Part shown: positions 18,408 through 28,046 of the stretch, one piece after another
Numbering within the stretch: the first letter of the stretch is position 1
How the letters are laid out: each line of letters starts with the position of its first letter
Origin: Geodermatophilus dictyosporus
Lineage (GTDB): Bacteria; Actinomycetota; Actinomycetes; Mycobacteriales; Geodermatophilaceae
Reading direction: 5' to 3'
Assembly (NCBI RefSeq): GCF_900115505.1
Contig: NZ_FOWQ01000002.1
Location: 573,145-637,144 of the forward strand
DNA length: 64,000 bases
Translations under genes and position numbers: made by a program
The notes under the pieces: model-generated
What the model was told of the DNA's origin: nothing
What the model saw: only the letters and a program-made list of their open reading frames with translations
Database searches by the model: none

Positions 18408-19466
18408 TCAGCTGGTGCGGGTGACCACGTAGTCGCACAGTGCGGCCAGCGCCTCGCGCACCTCGCCGGCCGGGACGTCGGCCAGCGACGCCTGCGCCCG
18501 GGCGGCGTAGTCGCGCAGCACCTCGGTGGCGCGGGCCAGCGCGGTCGAGCCGCGCAGCAGGGCCAGCGCCTCGGCGTGCTCGGTGTCGTCGGAGAGCGGG
18601 CGGGCCACCAGCTCCCGCAGCCGCTCCTCGGCCGGGTCGTCGCCGGTCAGCGCGATGAGCGCCGGCAGCGTGGCGATGCCCTCGCGCAGGTCGGTGCCCG
18701 GCGACTTCCCGGAGGCGCCGTCCTCGCTCACGATGTCGAGCAGGTCGTCGGAGAGCTGGAAGGCGACGCCGACCAGCTCCCCGAAACGGGTCAGTGCCTC
18801 GACGAGCGCGGGGTCGACCCCGGCGAAGGTGGCGCCGAAGCGCGCGGAGGTGGCCACCAGCGAGCCGGTCTTGTCGGCGAGCACCTCGAGGTAGTGGGTC
18901 ACCCGGTCCTCGCCCGGGCGCGCGCCCACGGTCTCCCGGATCTGCCCGGTGACCAGCCGCTCGAAGGTCCGCGCCTGGATGCGCACCGCCTCGGGGCCGA
19001 GGTCGGCGAGGATGTCGGAGGCGCGGGCGAAGAGGAAGTCGCCGGTCAGGATGGCCACGCTGTTGGTCCACCGGCTGTTGGCGCTGGGCGCCCCGCGGCG
19101 GACGGAGGCCTCGTCCATCACGTCGTCGTGGTAGAGCGTCGCCAGGTGGGTGAGCTCGCAGACCACGGCCGCCCGGACGACGTCGGGGGCCTGCGCGTCG
19201 CCGAGCTGGGCGGCCAGCAGCGCGAGCATCGGCCGGAACCGCTTGCCCCCCGCGGCCATGAGGTGACCGGCCGCCTCGGACACGAACGAGTGGTCGCTGT
19301 CCACGGCGGTGGCCAGGGCGGCCTCGACGCGGGCGAGCCCGTCGCCGAGGGACGCCCCGAGCGGCCCGTCGGGCAGCCAGGCCCCGACGGTGGAGGCGGG
19401 TGTGGAGATGCGGTGCCAGACCTCGGCCGGGGCGGTCCCGTCGACGGCGGCACGGGGTCCGGTCAT
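18408..19466 (-). CDS. Long-chain polyprenyl diphosphate synthase (menaquinone side chain)
   Basis: 352 residues. The two aspartate-rich motifs of trans-prenyltransferases are clear, DDVMD in LYHDDVMDEASVRRG and DDLLD in FQLSDDLLDI, together with GGKRFRPML and TGDFLFARA. The enzyme adds isopentenyl units to an allylic diphosphate to make the menaquinone tail. Its ATG shares a base with the nuoN stop (TGATG), so it is translated as part of the complex I operon, which couples quinone-tail supply to the quinone-reducing complex. The product length (C35-C50) cannot be read from the sequence with confidence. Confidence 0.9.
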   Translation of the reverse strand: MTGPRAAVDGTAPAEVWHRISTPASTVGAWLPDGPLGASLGDGLARVEAALATAVDSDHSFVSEAAGHLMAAGGKRFRPMLALLAAQLGDAQAPDVVRAAVVCELTHLATLYHDDVMDEASVRRGAPSANSRWTNSVAILTGDFLFARASDILADLGPEAVRIQARTFERLVTGQIRETVGARPGEDRVTHYLEVLADKTGSLVATSARFGATFAGVDPALVEALTRFGELVGVAFQLSDDLLDIVSEDGASGKSPGTDLREGIATLPALIALTGDDPAEERLRELVARPLSDDTEHAEALALLRGSTALARATEVLRDYAARAQASLADVPAGEVREALAALCDYVVTRTS

Positions 19467-21013
19467 CAACCGACGAAGATAGCCGCCTGGTCCGCCAGAC
19501 CGAGCACCGACCCGGGGACGATGCCGAGGACCAGGGTGGCCGCCGCCGTCACCGCCAGCACGATCGTGGTGGGCAGGCCGGGCACGCCCACCGTGGGTCC
19601 GTCGGCCGCGGGCTCGGAGAAGTACATGAGCACGATGACCCGCAGGTAGAAGAACGCCGCCACCGCGCTGGTGAGCAGCGCGACCAGGACCAGCGGCCAG
19701 GCGCCGTCCTCGATCGCGGCCCGGAACACGGCGAACTTGCCGGTGAAGCCGCTGGTGAGCGGGATCCCGGCCAGCGCGAGCAGGAACAGGCCCATGACCG
19801 CGGCGGTGAGCGGCGAGCGCTGCGCCAGTCCGGCCCACTGCGACAGGTGGGTGGCCTCGCCGTCGCCGCTGCGCACCAGGGTGAGGACGGCGAAGGCGCC
19901 GAGCGTGGTCAGGCCGTAGGCCAGCAGGTAGAACATCGTGGCCGGCACGCCGGAGCCCGCGGGGTCGCCGGTGCCCGGGTAGCCCAGCACGCCGGTGAGC
20001 AGGAAGCCGGCGTGGGCCACCGACGAGTAGGCCAGCATCCGCTTGAGGTCGGTCTGGGTCAGCCCGAGGACGGCGCCGACCACCATCGAGACGATGGCGA
20101 CCCCGTAGACCAGCGGCCGCCAGGTCCACTCCTCCGGACCGAAGGCGACGTAGAGCAGCCGCAGGATGGCGCCGAAGGCCGCGACCTTGGTGCAGGCGGC
20201 CATGAAGGCGGTCACCGGGGTGGGCGCGCCCTGGTAGACGTCGGGCGTCCAGGTGTGGAACGGCGCGACACTGGCCTTGAACAGCAGGCCGACGACGAGC
20301 AGCGCCAGGCCCAGCACGAGCAGCACCTCGCCGTCGCCGCCGCCCGCGGCCGAGCGGACGTCGGACAGCCGCACGCTGCCGGTGGCGCCGTAGACCAGCG
20401 CCAGGCCGTACAGGAAGAACGCCGAGGCGAAGGCGCCGAGCAGGAAGTACTTGACCGCCGCCTCCTGCGAGAGCAGCCGGCGCCGCCGGGCCAGGCCGCT
20501 GATCAGGTACAGCGGCAGGCTGAGCACCTCGAGCGCGACGAACATGACCAGCAGGTCGTTGGCCGCGACGAAGAGCATCATCCCGCCGACGGCGAACAGG
20601 GCCAGCGGGTACACCTCGGTCTGCACGCGCTGCACGGTGAGCAGCTCGCGGTCGCGGGCGCTGCCGGCCGGCACGGCGGCGGAGACGACGAACGCCGAGC
20701 GGGCCGGGTCGAGGTTGCGCTCGGCGAACAGCAGCACCGACAGGGCCGCCAGCCCGGCGATGGTGGCCTGCAGGAAGACGGCGGGGCCGTCGACGGCGAG
20801 CGCCCCGCCCGCGGTCACCTCCGCGGTGCCGGCGAGCAGCAGCGTGGTGACCAGCCCGCCCAGCGTGCCGACCAGCGCGACCGCCACCTGCACCGGGTGG
20901 CGGCTCTCGCGCGGGCCGAAGGCCTCCACCAGGACCCCGACGCAGGCGGCGCCGAAGACGAACAGCAGCGGAGCGAGCGCGGCCAGCGAGAGGTCGGGCG
21001 CCTCGATGGGCAT
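19466..21013 (-). CDS. nuoN: NADH-quinone oxidoreductase subunit N
   Basis: 515 residues with about 14 membrane helices. It has the antiporter-like core of complex I, including EVLSLPLYLISG with the conserved helix-5 glutamate, the lysine in AAVKYFLLGAF, and FKASVAPFHTWTPDVYQGAPTPVTAF. ATG 21013 shares a base with the nuoM stop. It ends the canonical nuoA-N series and is coupled to the prenyl synthase. Confidence 0.95.
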   Translation of the reverse strand: MPIEAPDLSLAALAPLLFVFGAACVGVLVEAFGPRESRHPVQVAVALVGTLGGLVTTLLLAGTAEVTAGGALAVDGPAVFLQATIAGLAALSVLLFAERNLDPARSAFVVSAAVPAGSARDRELLTVQRVQTEVYPLALFAVGGMMLFVAANDLLVMFVALEVLSLPLYLISGLARRRRLLSQEAAVKYFLLGAFASAFFLYGLALVYGATGSVRLSDVRSAAGGGDGEVLLVLGLALLVVGLLFKASVAPFHTWTPDVYQGAPTPVTAFMAACTKVAAFGAILRLLYVAFGPEEWTWRPLVYGVAIVSMVVGAVLGLTQTDLKRMLAYSSVAHAGFLLTGVLGYPGTGDPAGSGVPATMFYLLAYGLTTLGAFAVLTLVRSGDGEATHLSQWAGLAQRSPLTAAVMGLFLLALAGIPLTSGFTGKFAVFRAAIEDGAWPLVLVALLTSAVAAFFYLRVIVLMYFSEPAADGPTVGVPGLPTTIVLAVTAAATLVLGIVPGSVLGLADQAAIFVG

Positions 21014-22701
21014 CAGTCGGTCCCCTCGGGGGAGTCGGTGGTGCCGACACCGACGTCGCTCATCGTGGCGACGACGGCCGGCTCGATCAGCCGGATCAGC
21101 GGCTGCGGGTGGACGCCGAGCAGCAGGACCAGCGCCACGAGCGGCGCGACGACGGCGACCTCGCGGCGGGACAGGTCGTGCACGCGGGTGGCGGCGCGGG
21201 CGGCCCGGGGGAGCGTGGCCGTCCCCGTCGCCGTCCCCGTCGCCATCGCCGTCCCCGTCGCCGTCCCCGTCGCCATCGCGGTGGCGGCGGTGGCGCCGCC
21301 GGCCGGGTGGCCGGCACCGGTGGTCCCGCCGTCGGCGGTCCCGCCGTCGTCGGCGGGGAAGAGCACGCCGCGCGGCGGGCCGTGCATCGTCCGTTGGTAG
21401 AGCAGCAGCACGTAGAGCGCGGCCAGCACGATGCCCACGGTGGCCAGGACGGTGAACACCGGCCGGGTCGGGAACGAGCCGATGAGCACGAGGAACTCGC
21501 TGACGAAGCTGTTGGTGCCGGGCAGCGCCAGCGAGGCCAGTCCCGCGACGAGGAACACCCCGGCCAGCTTGGGCGCGTGCGCGGCCACGCCACCGTAGTC
21601 GCCGACCAGCCGGGACCCGCCGCGGGCGATGAGCATCCCGACGACGAGGAACAGCAGGCCGGTGGCGATGCCGTGGTTGACCATGTACAGCACCGCGCCG
21701 GTGGCGGCCTCGGTGGTGAAGGCGAAGACGCCGAGCGCGATGAACCCGAAGTGCGCGATCGAGGTGTAGCTGACCAGCCGCTTCATGTCGCTCTGCCCCA
21801 TCGCCAGCAGCGCGGCGTAGAGGACGCCCGCGACGGCCAGCACGAGCACCAGCGGGGCGAACTCCCGCGACGCGTCGGGGAACAGCGGCAGGCAGTAGCG
21901 GAGGAAGCCGAAGGTGCCCACCTTGTCCAGGACCCCGACCAGCAGCACCGCGCCCCCGATCGGGGCCTCGGCACCGGCGTCGGGCAGCCAGGTGTGCAGC
22001 GGCACCAGCGGCGCCTTGATGGCGAAGGCGACGAAGAAGCCGAGGAACAGCAGCCGCTGCGCCGTGGGGTCGATCTCGAGGTCGTTGAGCGCGGTGAAGG
22101 AGAAGGTGCCCTCCCCCGCGGCCTCGCTGACCACGTAGAGCCCGATGACGGCGGCCAGCATGACCAGCCCGCCGAGCAGGCTGTAGAGGAAGAACTTGAC
22201 CGCCGCGTACTGCCGCCGCGGGCCGCCGAAGCTGCCCACGATGAAGTACATCGGGACGAGCATCGCCTCGAAGAAGACGTAGAACAGGAACACGTCGGTG
22301 GCGGCGAAGACGCCGACCATGCACGCCTCGAGCAGCAGCAGCCAGGCGAAGAAGGTGCGCATCGAGCGGCGCCCGGGCGAGGTGTCCCGCCAGGAGGCCA
22401 GCACCACCACCGGCACCAGGACGCCGACCAGCAGCAGCATGACCAGCGCGATGCCGTCGACGCCGAGGGCGAAGTCGACGCCGAAACCCGGGATCCAGGG
22501 CACCGAGCTGGTCAGCTGGAACCGCTCGCCGTCGGGGTCGAAGGCGAGGGTGGCCAGCACAGCCAGGACCAGCACGACCAGGCTCACCCCGAGGGTGGCC
22601 TGCTTGGCCGTGGCCTCCCGGTCGCCGGGGAGCGCGGCGACGACGGCGGCGCCCACCGCGGGCACCGCCAGCATCGCGAGCAGCAGCAGGGAGTCGCTCA
22701 C
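21013..22701 (-). CDS. nuoM: NADH-quinone oxidoreductase subunit M
   Basis: 562 residues, longer than usual (about 490-530). The core is normal: FEAMLVPMYFIVG with the proton-path glutamate, YAAVKFFLYSLLGG, and IKAPLVPLHTWLPDAGAEAPIGGAVLLVGVLDKVG. The extra length is a loop of about 55 residues before the last helices. It is made of Gly/Thr/Ala, including two tandem copies of a 30-bp DNA unit (ATGTATGTAM in protein) at 21221-21280. The GTG start overlaps the stop of a TTDDV-repeat micro-ORF as GTGA. Confidence 0.95.
   Translation of the reverse strand: MSDSLLLLAMLAVPAVGAAVVAALPGDREATAKQATLGVSLVVLVLAVLATLAFDPDGERFQLTSSVPWIPGFGVDFALGVDGIALVMLLLVGVLVPVVVLASWRDTSPGRRSMRTFFAWLLLLEACMVGVFAATDVFLFYVFFEAMLVPMYFIVGSFGGPRRQYAAVKFFLYSLLGGLVMLAAVIGLYVVSEAAGEGTFSFTALNDLEIDPTAQRLLFLGFFVAFAIKAPLVPLHTWLPDAGAEAPIGGAVLLVGVLDKVGTFGFLRYCLPLFPDASREFAPLVLVLAVAGVLYAALLAMGQSDMKRLVSYTSIAHFGFIALGVFAFTTEAATGAVLYMVNHGIATGLLFLVVGMLIARGGSRLVGDYGGVAAHAPKLAGVFLVAGLASLALPGTNSFVSEFLVLIGSFPTRPVFTVLATVGIVLAALYVLLLYQRTMHGPPRGVLFPADDGGTADGGTTGAGHPAGGATAATAMATGTATGTAMATGTATGTATLPRAARAATRVHDLSRREVAVVAPLVALVLLLGVHPQPLIRLIEPAVVATMSDVGVGTTDSPEGTD
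21221..21280. repeat. Two tandem 30-bp units inside nuoM
   Basis: Positions 21221-21250 and 21251-21280 differ only in the last base. Each unit is itself built from GTCCCCGTCGCC and related triplets. Encoded residues (about 474-494 of NuoM) are low-complexity Ala/Thr/Gly/Met in a loop, so length changes would be tolerated in frame. Confidence 0.85.
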
Positions 22702-22859
22702 GCCGGGCTCCTGAACGTCATGGTCCTCACGTCGTCGGTCGTCACGTCGTCGGTCGTCACGTCGTCGGTCGTCACGTCGTCGGTCGTCACGTCGTCGGTC
22801 GTCACGTCGTCGGTCGTCACGTCGTCGGTCGTCGTCTCGTCGGGCACGGGTCCGCTCAC
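22698..22859 (-). CDS. Bridging micro-ORF with seven TTDDV repeats between nuoL and nuoM
   Basis: A 53-codon frame starts at GTG 22859, which overlaps the nuoL stop as GTGA, and ends with TGA that overlaps the nuoM GTG in the same way. The residues run [10 protein letters not shown], seven TTDDV units, then RTMTFRSPA. The product is very acidic and low-complexity and I know no homologue. Its exact four-base fit at both ends suggests that ribosomes pass through it from nuoL to nuoM. It may have no protein function beyond keeping translation coupled across an expanded spacer. Confidence 0.5.
   Translation of the reverse strand: MSGPVPDETTTDDVTTDDVTTDDVTTDDVTTDDVTTDDVTTDDVRTMTFRSPA
22728..22832. 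repeat. Seven perfect 15-bp tandem repeats in the nuoL-nuoM spacer
   Basis: The unit CACGTCGTCGGTCGT occurs seven times without interruption. The unit length is a multiple of three, so copy-number change keeps the bridging frame open. It is too short and lacks spacers, so it is not a CRISPR array. Confidence 0.95.
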
Positions 22860-24775
22860 CCGGCCGTCACCGCCAGCAGGGCCCCGGCCACGACGACCGC
22901 GCCGCCGAGCATGCCGAGGGCGTAGGACCGGACGAAGCCGGTCTGGGCGCGGCCCAGCCGCGAGGAGGAGCCGCCGAGGGTGGCGGCGAGGCCGTTGACC
23001 GCGCCGTCGACCCCGCGGTTGTCCACCCACACCAGCGCGCGGGTCAGCCACTGGCCGGGCCGCATGAACAGCGACTCGTTGACCGTGTCGGCGTAGAGGG
23101 CCTTCCGGGCGGCGCGGGTGACCGGCGAGACGCGCTCCGGCGCGACCACCGGGATCTCGCGGCGGCCGACGAAGAGCCACGCGGCGAGGACGCCGACCAG
23201 CATCACCGCCGTGACCACGATCCCGACGACGGCGGGCGCCACCACGTGCTCGGCCTCCTGCGGCTCCCCGAACACCGGGGCCAGCCACTCCTCGAGCGGG
23301 AAGACGTTGACCAGCAGGAAGCCCGCGGCCACCGAGCCGACGGCGAGCACGACCATCGGCGCGGTCATCACCGACGGCGACTCGTGCGGGTGGACGTCGT
23401 CGGTCCACCGCGGCCGGCCGAGGAAGGTCATCAGCATCAGCCGGGTCATGTAGAAGGCCGTCAGCCCGGCGCCGACGACGGCGACGGCGCCCAGCAGCCA
23501 GCCCGACGTCCCGCCCCGGTCCAGCGCGGCCTCGATGATCGCGTCCTTGGTCCAGTAGCCGGACAGGAACGGGAAGCCGATGAGCGCGAGGTAGCCCAGG
23601 CCGAAGGTCACGAAGGTGACCGGCAGCTTCCGCGCCAGCCCGCCGAAGCGGCGCATGTCCACCTGGTCGTTCATCGCGTGCATGACCGACCCGGCACCGA
23701 GGAACAGCCCGGCCTTGAAGAAGCCGTGGGTGAGCAGGTGGGCGATGCCGGCCGCGTAGCCGACCGGGCCCAGGCCCACCGCCAGGAACATGTAGCCGAT
23801 CTGGCTGACCGTGGAGTAGGCCAGGACCTTCTTGATGTCGTCGTGGGCGCAGCCGACGATCGCCCCGATCAGCAGGGTGACCGCGCCGACGGCGAGGACG
23901 ACGGTGCGGGCGGTCGGCGTCAGGTCGTAGATCGGCGCCGAGCGGGCGACGAGGTAGACGCCGGCGGTGACCATGGTGGCGGCGTGGATGAGCGCCGAGA
24001 CCGGCGTCGGGCCCTCCATGGCGTCGGGCAGCCACGCCTGCAGCGGGAACTGGCCGGACTTGCCGCAGGCCCCGAGCAGGAGCAGCAGGCCGATGGCGGT
24101 GATGGTCCCGGCGGCCAGGGTGCCGATGCCGCCGAAGACGCCCTCGTAGCTCACCGTGCCGAGCTGGGCGAACATCACGAAGATCGCCAGGGCCAGGCCG
24201 ACGTCGCCGACCCGGTTCATGATGAACGCCTTCTTGGCGGCGGTGGCGGCGGCCGGGCGCTCGTGCCAGAAGGCGATGAGCAGGTAGGACGCCAGGCCGA
24301 CGCCCTCCCAGCCGACGTAGAGGGCCACGTAGTTGTCGCCGAGGACGAGCAGCAGCATCGCCGCGACGAACAGGTTGAGGTAGGCGAAGAAGCGGCGGCG
24401 GCGCGGGTCGTGCGCCATGTAGCCGATCGAGTAGACGTGGATGAGCGCGCCCACCCCGGTGATCAGCAGCACGAACGTCGCCGACAGCGGGTCGAGCAGC
24501 AGGCCGGCCCGCACGTCGAGGTCGCCGACACCGATGAAGGTGAACAGGTCCACGGCGACCGAGCGCCGGTCGCTGCCGGCCAGCGCGACGGTGCACAGCA
24601 GCCCGACGACGAAGGCGGCGACGACGGTCGCCGTCCCCAGCAGGTGGCCGAAGCGGTCGGTGCGGCGGCCACCCAGCAGGAGGACCGCGGCGCCGAGCAG
24701 CGGCAGCGCGATCACCAGCCAGGTGGCCGAGAGCAGCCCGTCGGCGGCGACGGTGTCCAGTCCCCCGGTGTCCAT
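22856..24775 (-). CDS. nuoL: NADH-quinone oxidoreductase subunit L
   Basis: 639 residues from ATG 24775. It shows the NuoL antiporter-like core ([98 protein letters not shown]) and the long C-terminal lateral-helix region ([17 protein letters not shown]). The start follows nuoK by 14 bases. Its stop is embedded in the GTG of the TTDDV micro-ORF. Confidence 0.96.
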   Translation of the reverse strand: MDTGGLDTVAADGLLSATWLVIALPLLGAAVLLLGGRRTDRFGHLLGTATVVAAFVVGLLCTVALAGSDRRSVAVDLFTFIGVGDLDVRAGLLLDPLSATFVLLITGVGALIHVYSIGYMAHDPRRRRFFAYLNLFVAAMLLLVLGDNYVALYVGWEGVGLASYLLIAFWHERPAAATAAKKAFIMNRVGDVGLALAIFVMFAQLGTVSYEGVFGGIGTLAAGTITAIGLLLLLGACGKSGQFPLQAWLPDAMEGPTPVSALIHAATMVTAGVYLVARSAPIYDLTPTARTVVLAVGAVTLLIGAIVGCAHDDIKKVLAYSTVSQIGYMFLAVGLGPVGYAAGIAHLLTHGFFKAGLFLGAGSVMHAMNDQVDMRRFGGLARKLPVTFVTFGLGYLALIGFPFLSGYWTKDAIIEAALDRGGTSGWLLGAVAVVGAGLTAFYMTRLMLMTFLGRPRWTDDVHPHESPSVMTAPMVVLAVGSVAAGFLLVNVFPLEEWLAPVFGEPQEAEHVVAPAVVGIVVTAVMLVGVLAAWLFVGRREIPVVAPERVSPVTRAARKALYADTVNESLFMRPGQWLTRALVWVDNRGVDGAVNGLAATLGGSSSRLGRAQTGFVRSYALGMLGGAVVVAGALLAVTAG

Positions 24776-24789
24776 GTCCCCGGCTCCCG

Positions 24790-25089
24790 TCAGTACTTGA
24801 GCAGGTTGGCGTCGTCCACCGACGCCGACCGGCGGGTCCGGTAGATCGACATGATGATCGCCAGGCCGACGACGACCTCGGCGGCGGCCACGACCATGAC
24901 GAAGAAGGCCATGATCTGGCCGTCGATGGTCCCGGTGGCCCGGGCGAAGGTGACCAGCGTCAGGTTCACCGAGTTGAGCATCAGCTCGACGCACATGAAC
25001 ACGACGATCGCGTTGCGCCGCACCAGGACGCCGACCGCGCCGATGGTGAACAGGATCGCCGCGAGCACGAGGTAGTGCGTCAGCGTCAT
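24790..25089 (-). CDS. nuoK: NADH-quinone oxidoreductase subunit K
   Basis: 99 residues, the usual size, with three helices. It has the conserved glutamates in [14 protein letters not shown] and [13 protein letters not shown]. Its ATG overlaps the nuoJ stop by four bases. Confidence 0.96.
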   Translation of the reverse strand: MTLTHYLVLAAILFTIGAVGVLVRRNAIVVFMCVELMLNSVNLTLVTFARATGTIDGQIMAFFVMVVAAAEVVVGLAIIMSIYRTRRSASVDDANLLKY

Positions 25090-25898
25090 CGCGGACCCTC
25101 CAGGCTGCCGAGCGACGCGTCGGGGCTGCCGAGCTGGCCACGACCGGTGGGGCGCGGCATCTGCTCGACCTCCTGGGCCTCGATGCCGGTGGCGACGGTC
25201 TCCTCGGCGGTGCTGCCGTCGGGCAGCAGCGCGGGCGCGGCGACGGAGTTGGCGCGGGCGTACACGCCGGGGCCGGGGTACGTCTGCGGCCGGTCGGTGA
25301 GGAAGCGGGCCCGGGAGAGCTCCTTCTGGGTCTGCCGGGTGCCGGGCTCGCGCTCGATGTGGGCCAGCACCATGGCGCCGACCGCGGCCGTGATGAGCAG
25401 CGCGCTGGTCACCTCGAAGGCCAGCAGGTACCGGGTGAACAGCACCTCGGCGATCCCCTCGATGTTGCCCCGCCCGCCCTGGTCGCCCAGGCCGGCGGCC
25501 GCGGTGTCCTGCGTGGCGCGGGCGATGCCGGCGCCGACCAGGCCGGCGAACCCGACGCCCAGCACGATCGCGGCCACCCGCTGCCCGCGCAGGGTCTCCA
25601 CCACGGAGTCCGAGGAGTCGCGGCCGACCAGCATGAGCACGAACAGGAAGAGGATCATGATCGCGCCGGTGTAGACGATGATCTGCACCGCGCCGAGGAA
25701 CGGCGCCGACTGCACGACGTAGAAGACGCCCAGCGCCAGCATGGTGTTGACCAGCCAGAGCGCCGAGTGGACGGCGTTGCGGCTGAACACCATGCCCAGC
25801 GCGCCGGCCAGCGCGATCGGGCCGAGGACCCAGAAGACGACGGCCTCCCCGGCACCCAGCTGCACCGAGGTGTCGGCGGCCGCGGCGACCGCGCTCAT
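25086..25898 (-). CDS. nuoJ: NADH-quinone oxidoreductase subunit J
   Basis: 270 residues with five helices ([51 protein letters not shown]). After the last helix (residue about 180) there is a hydrophilic tail of about 80 residues absent from enterobacterial NuoJ. ATG 25898 overlaps the nuoI stop by four bases. Confidence 0.95.
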   Translation of the reverse strand: MSAVAAAADTSVQLGAGEAVVFWVLGPIALAGALGMVFSRNAVHSALWLVNTMLALGVFYVVQSAPFLGAVQIIVYTGAIMILFLFVLMLVGRDSSDSVVETLRGQRVAAIVLGVGFAGLVGAGIARATQDTAAAGLGDQGGRGNIEGIAEVLFTRYLLAFEVTSALLITAAVGAMVLAHIEREPGTRQTQKELSRARFLTDRPQTYPGPGVYARANSVAAPALLPDGSTAEETVATGIEAQEVEQMPRPTGRGQLGSPDASLGSLEGPR

Positions 25899-26548
25899 GC
25901 CCGCTCCGCGGTGACCGGCTCGGCCGGCGAGCCCTGCTCGGGCTCGCGCACGTAGTAGGCCTTCTCGTCCTCGCCGAGGCGCATCGCGTGCGGCGGGGCC
26001 TCCATGCCCGGCAGCAGCGGGGCCATGAGCTGCTCCTTGGTGTAGATGAGGTCGCCCCGGTTGTCGTCGGCCAGCTCGAAGTCGTTGCTCATGGTCAGCG
26101 AGCGGGTCGGGCAGGCCTCGATGCACAGGCCGCAGAAGATGCAGCGCAGGTAGTTGATCTGGTAGACGCGGCCGTAGCGCTCACCGGGGCTGTAGCGCTC
26201 GTCCTCGGTGTTGTCGCCGCCCTCGACGTAGATGGCGTCGGCCGGGCACGCCCACGCGCACAGCTCGCAGCCGACGCACTTCTCCAGCCCGTCGGGGTGC
26301 CGGTTGAGCACGTGCCGCCCGTGGTAGCGCGGCTTGGTCACCTTGGGCGTCTCGGGGTACTGCTCGGTGGTCACCTTCTTGAACATCTGGCCGAAGGTGA
26401 CGCCGAAGCCCTGGCCCGGCGCCGGGAGCAGACTGCGCCGCACGGGTGCGGCGGCGCCACCGCCGCCGCCGGCGCGCTCGACCGCGCCCCGCGACGCCTG
26501 CGCCAGCCCCTTCTCCTGGCCGGTCGTCATCGGGTCCTGCTCAGGCAT
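25895..26548 (-). CDS. nuoI: NADH-quinone oxidoreductase subunit I (two 4Fe-4S clusters)
   Basis: 217 residues from ATG 26548 with a GGAGGA ribosome-binding site. Two ferredoxin motifs, [12 protein letters not shown] and [12 protein letters not shown], ligate clusters N6a and N6b that pass electrons toward quinone. An N-terminal Gly/Ala-rich stretch of about 50 residues and a short C-terminal tail extend the core. It overlaps the end of nuoH by 8 bases. Confidence 0.95.
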   Translation of the reverse strand: MPEQDPMTTGQEKGLAQASRGAVERAGGGGGAAAPVRRSLLPAPGQGFGVTFGQMFKKVTTEQYPETPKVTKPRYHGRHVLNRHPDGLEKCVGCELCAWACPADAIYVEGGDNTEDERYSPGERYGRVYQINYLRCIFCGLCIEACPTRSLTMSNDFELADDNRGDLIYTKEQLMAPLLPGMEAPPHAMRLGEDEKAYYVREPEQGSPAEPVTAERA

Positions 26549-28046
26549 CGCTGTCCTCCTGTGCGCGGGTGGCGGTGCTGCCCGTGCTGCTGCCGGCGGA
26601 CCGGCGGCCGCTGCCGACCACCCCGCCGCCGGCGGGGGCGCCGACCGGCTCGGCGCGGCGCAGCCGCGGCGAGGGCGGCACGGTGAGGTCCATGGGCGGC
26701 ACCGGGAAGCCGCCCTCGGCGCGGGCCGGGCCGGTGCGCTGCGCCGGGCGGTGCCGCGGCCCGGCCGGGGGCAGCACCTCGGGCTCGGGGTCGGTCGCGT
26801 GCACCCCGCCGGCGGCGGCCTCCTCGGCCATGAGCCGGGTGTCGCGGTTGGCCGTGCGGCTGGCGACCAGCAGCCCGGCGAGCACGACCAGCGCGATCGG
26901 CACGCCCACGAACAGCGCCACCTGGCCGCTGGAGAGCTCCGCCTCCCGGGAGACGGTGCGCATCGTGGCGACGACGAGGATCCACAGCAGCGCCGTGGGG
27001 ACCAGGACCTTCCAGCCGAAGCGCATGAACTGGTCGTAGCGCAGCCGCGGCAGCGTCCCGCGCAGCCAGATGAAGACGAACAGCGCGAGGACGACCTTGA
27101 GGAAGAACCACAGCAGCGGCCACCAGCCGGAGTTGGCACCGTCCCAGATCGACAGCGGCCACGGCGCGCGCCAGCCGCCGAGGAACAGCGTCGCGGCCAG
27201 GGCCGAGACGGTGACCATGTTGATGTACTCGGCGAGGAAGAACAGCGCGAACTTCAGCGACGTGTACTCGGTGTGGAAGCCGCCGACCAGCTCGCTCTCG
27301 GCCTCGGGGAGGTCGAACGGGGCCCGGTTGGTCTCCCCGACGACGGCGACCACGTAGATGACGAAGCTGACCGGCAGCAGGACCGCGAACCAGCCGGGCC
27401 CGGTGAACTCCAGGCCGAAGAACGACACCTGGTTGCCGTCGGCCTGGGCGGCGACGATCTCCGAGGTCGACATCGAGCCCGCGTAGAGGAACACCGCGAC
27501 GATCGACAGCCCCATCGCGATCTCGTAGCTGACCATCTGCGCGGCGCTGCGCAGCCCGCCGAGCAGCGGGTAGGTCGAGCCGGAGGCCCAGCCGGCGAGC
27601 ACGATGCCGTAGACGCCCATGGCCGAGCAGGCGAGGACGACGAGCACGCCGATGGGGGCGTCGGTCAGCTGCAGCGGGGTGCGCTCCCCGAAGATGCTCA
27701 CCGTCGGGCCCAGCGGGATGACCGAGAAGGCCAGGAACGCCGGGACCGCGGAGATGACCGGTGCCAGGAAGTAGACCGGCTTGTCCGCCAGCGCCGGCAT
27801 GATGTCTTCCTTGAACGCCAGCTTCAGCCCGTCGGCCAGGCTCTGCAGCGACCCGCGCGGGCCCACCCGGTTGGGGCCCGAGCGCTGCTGCATGCGGGCG
27901 ACGACCTTGCGCTCGAACACGATCGCGAACAGCGTCATCGCGACCAGCACGCCGAAGACGCCGACGATCTTGATGAGCACGATCCACCAGACGTCGGACC
28001 CGAAGTCCTCGAGCGTCGGCTGGTCGGCGGCGGCGAGCACCCTCAC
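26541..28046 (-). CDS. nuoH: NADH-quinone oxidoreductase subunit H
   Basis: 501 residues from GTG 28046 (GTGA overlap with nuoG). The quinone-site motifs are intact: [49 protein letters not shown] and FLAEYINM. The last ~95 residues are a Pro/Ala/Arg-rich disordered tail beyond the family core. Confidence 0.95.
   Translation of the reverse strand: MRVLAAADQPTLEDFGSDVWWIVLIKIVGVFGVLVAMTLFAIVFERKVVARMQQRSGPNRVGPRGSLQSLADGLKLAFKEDIMPALADKPVYFLAPVISAVPAFLAFSVIPLGPTVSIFGERTPLQLTDAPIGVLVVLACSAMGVYGIVLAGWASGSTYPLLGGLRSAAQMVSYEIAMGLSIVAVFLYAGSMSTSEIVAAQADGNQVSFFGLEFTGPGWFAVLLPVSFVIYVVAVVGETNRAPFDLPEAESELVGGFHTEYTSLKFALFFLAEYINMVTVSALAATLFLGGWRAPWPLSIWDGANSGWWPLLWFFLKVVLALFVFIWLRGTLPRLRYDQFMRFGWKVLVPTALLWILVVATMRTVSREAELSSGQVALFVGVPIALVVLAGLLVASRTANRDTRLMAEEAAAGGVHATDPEPEVLPPAGPRHRPAQRTGPARAEGGFPVPPMDLTVPPSPRLRRAEPVGAPAGGGVVGSGRRSAGSSTGSTATRAQEDSDA

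Noticed and set aside
22728-22832. Regular repeat array that looks CRISPR-like
   Set aside because: The 15-bp units are directly adjacent with no unique spacers and no cas genes are near. It is a simple tandem repeat in frame.
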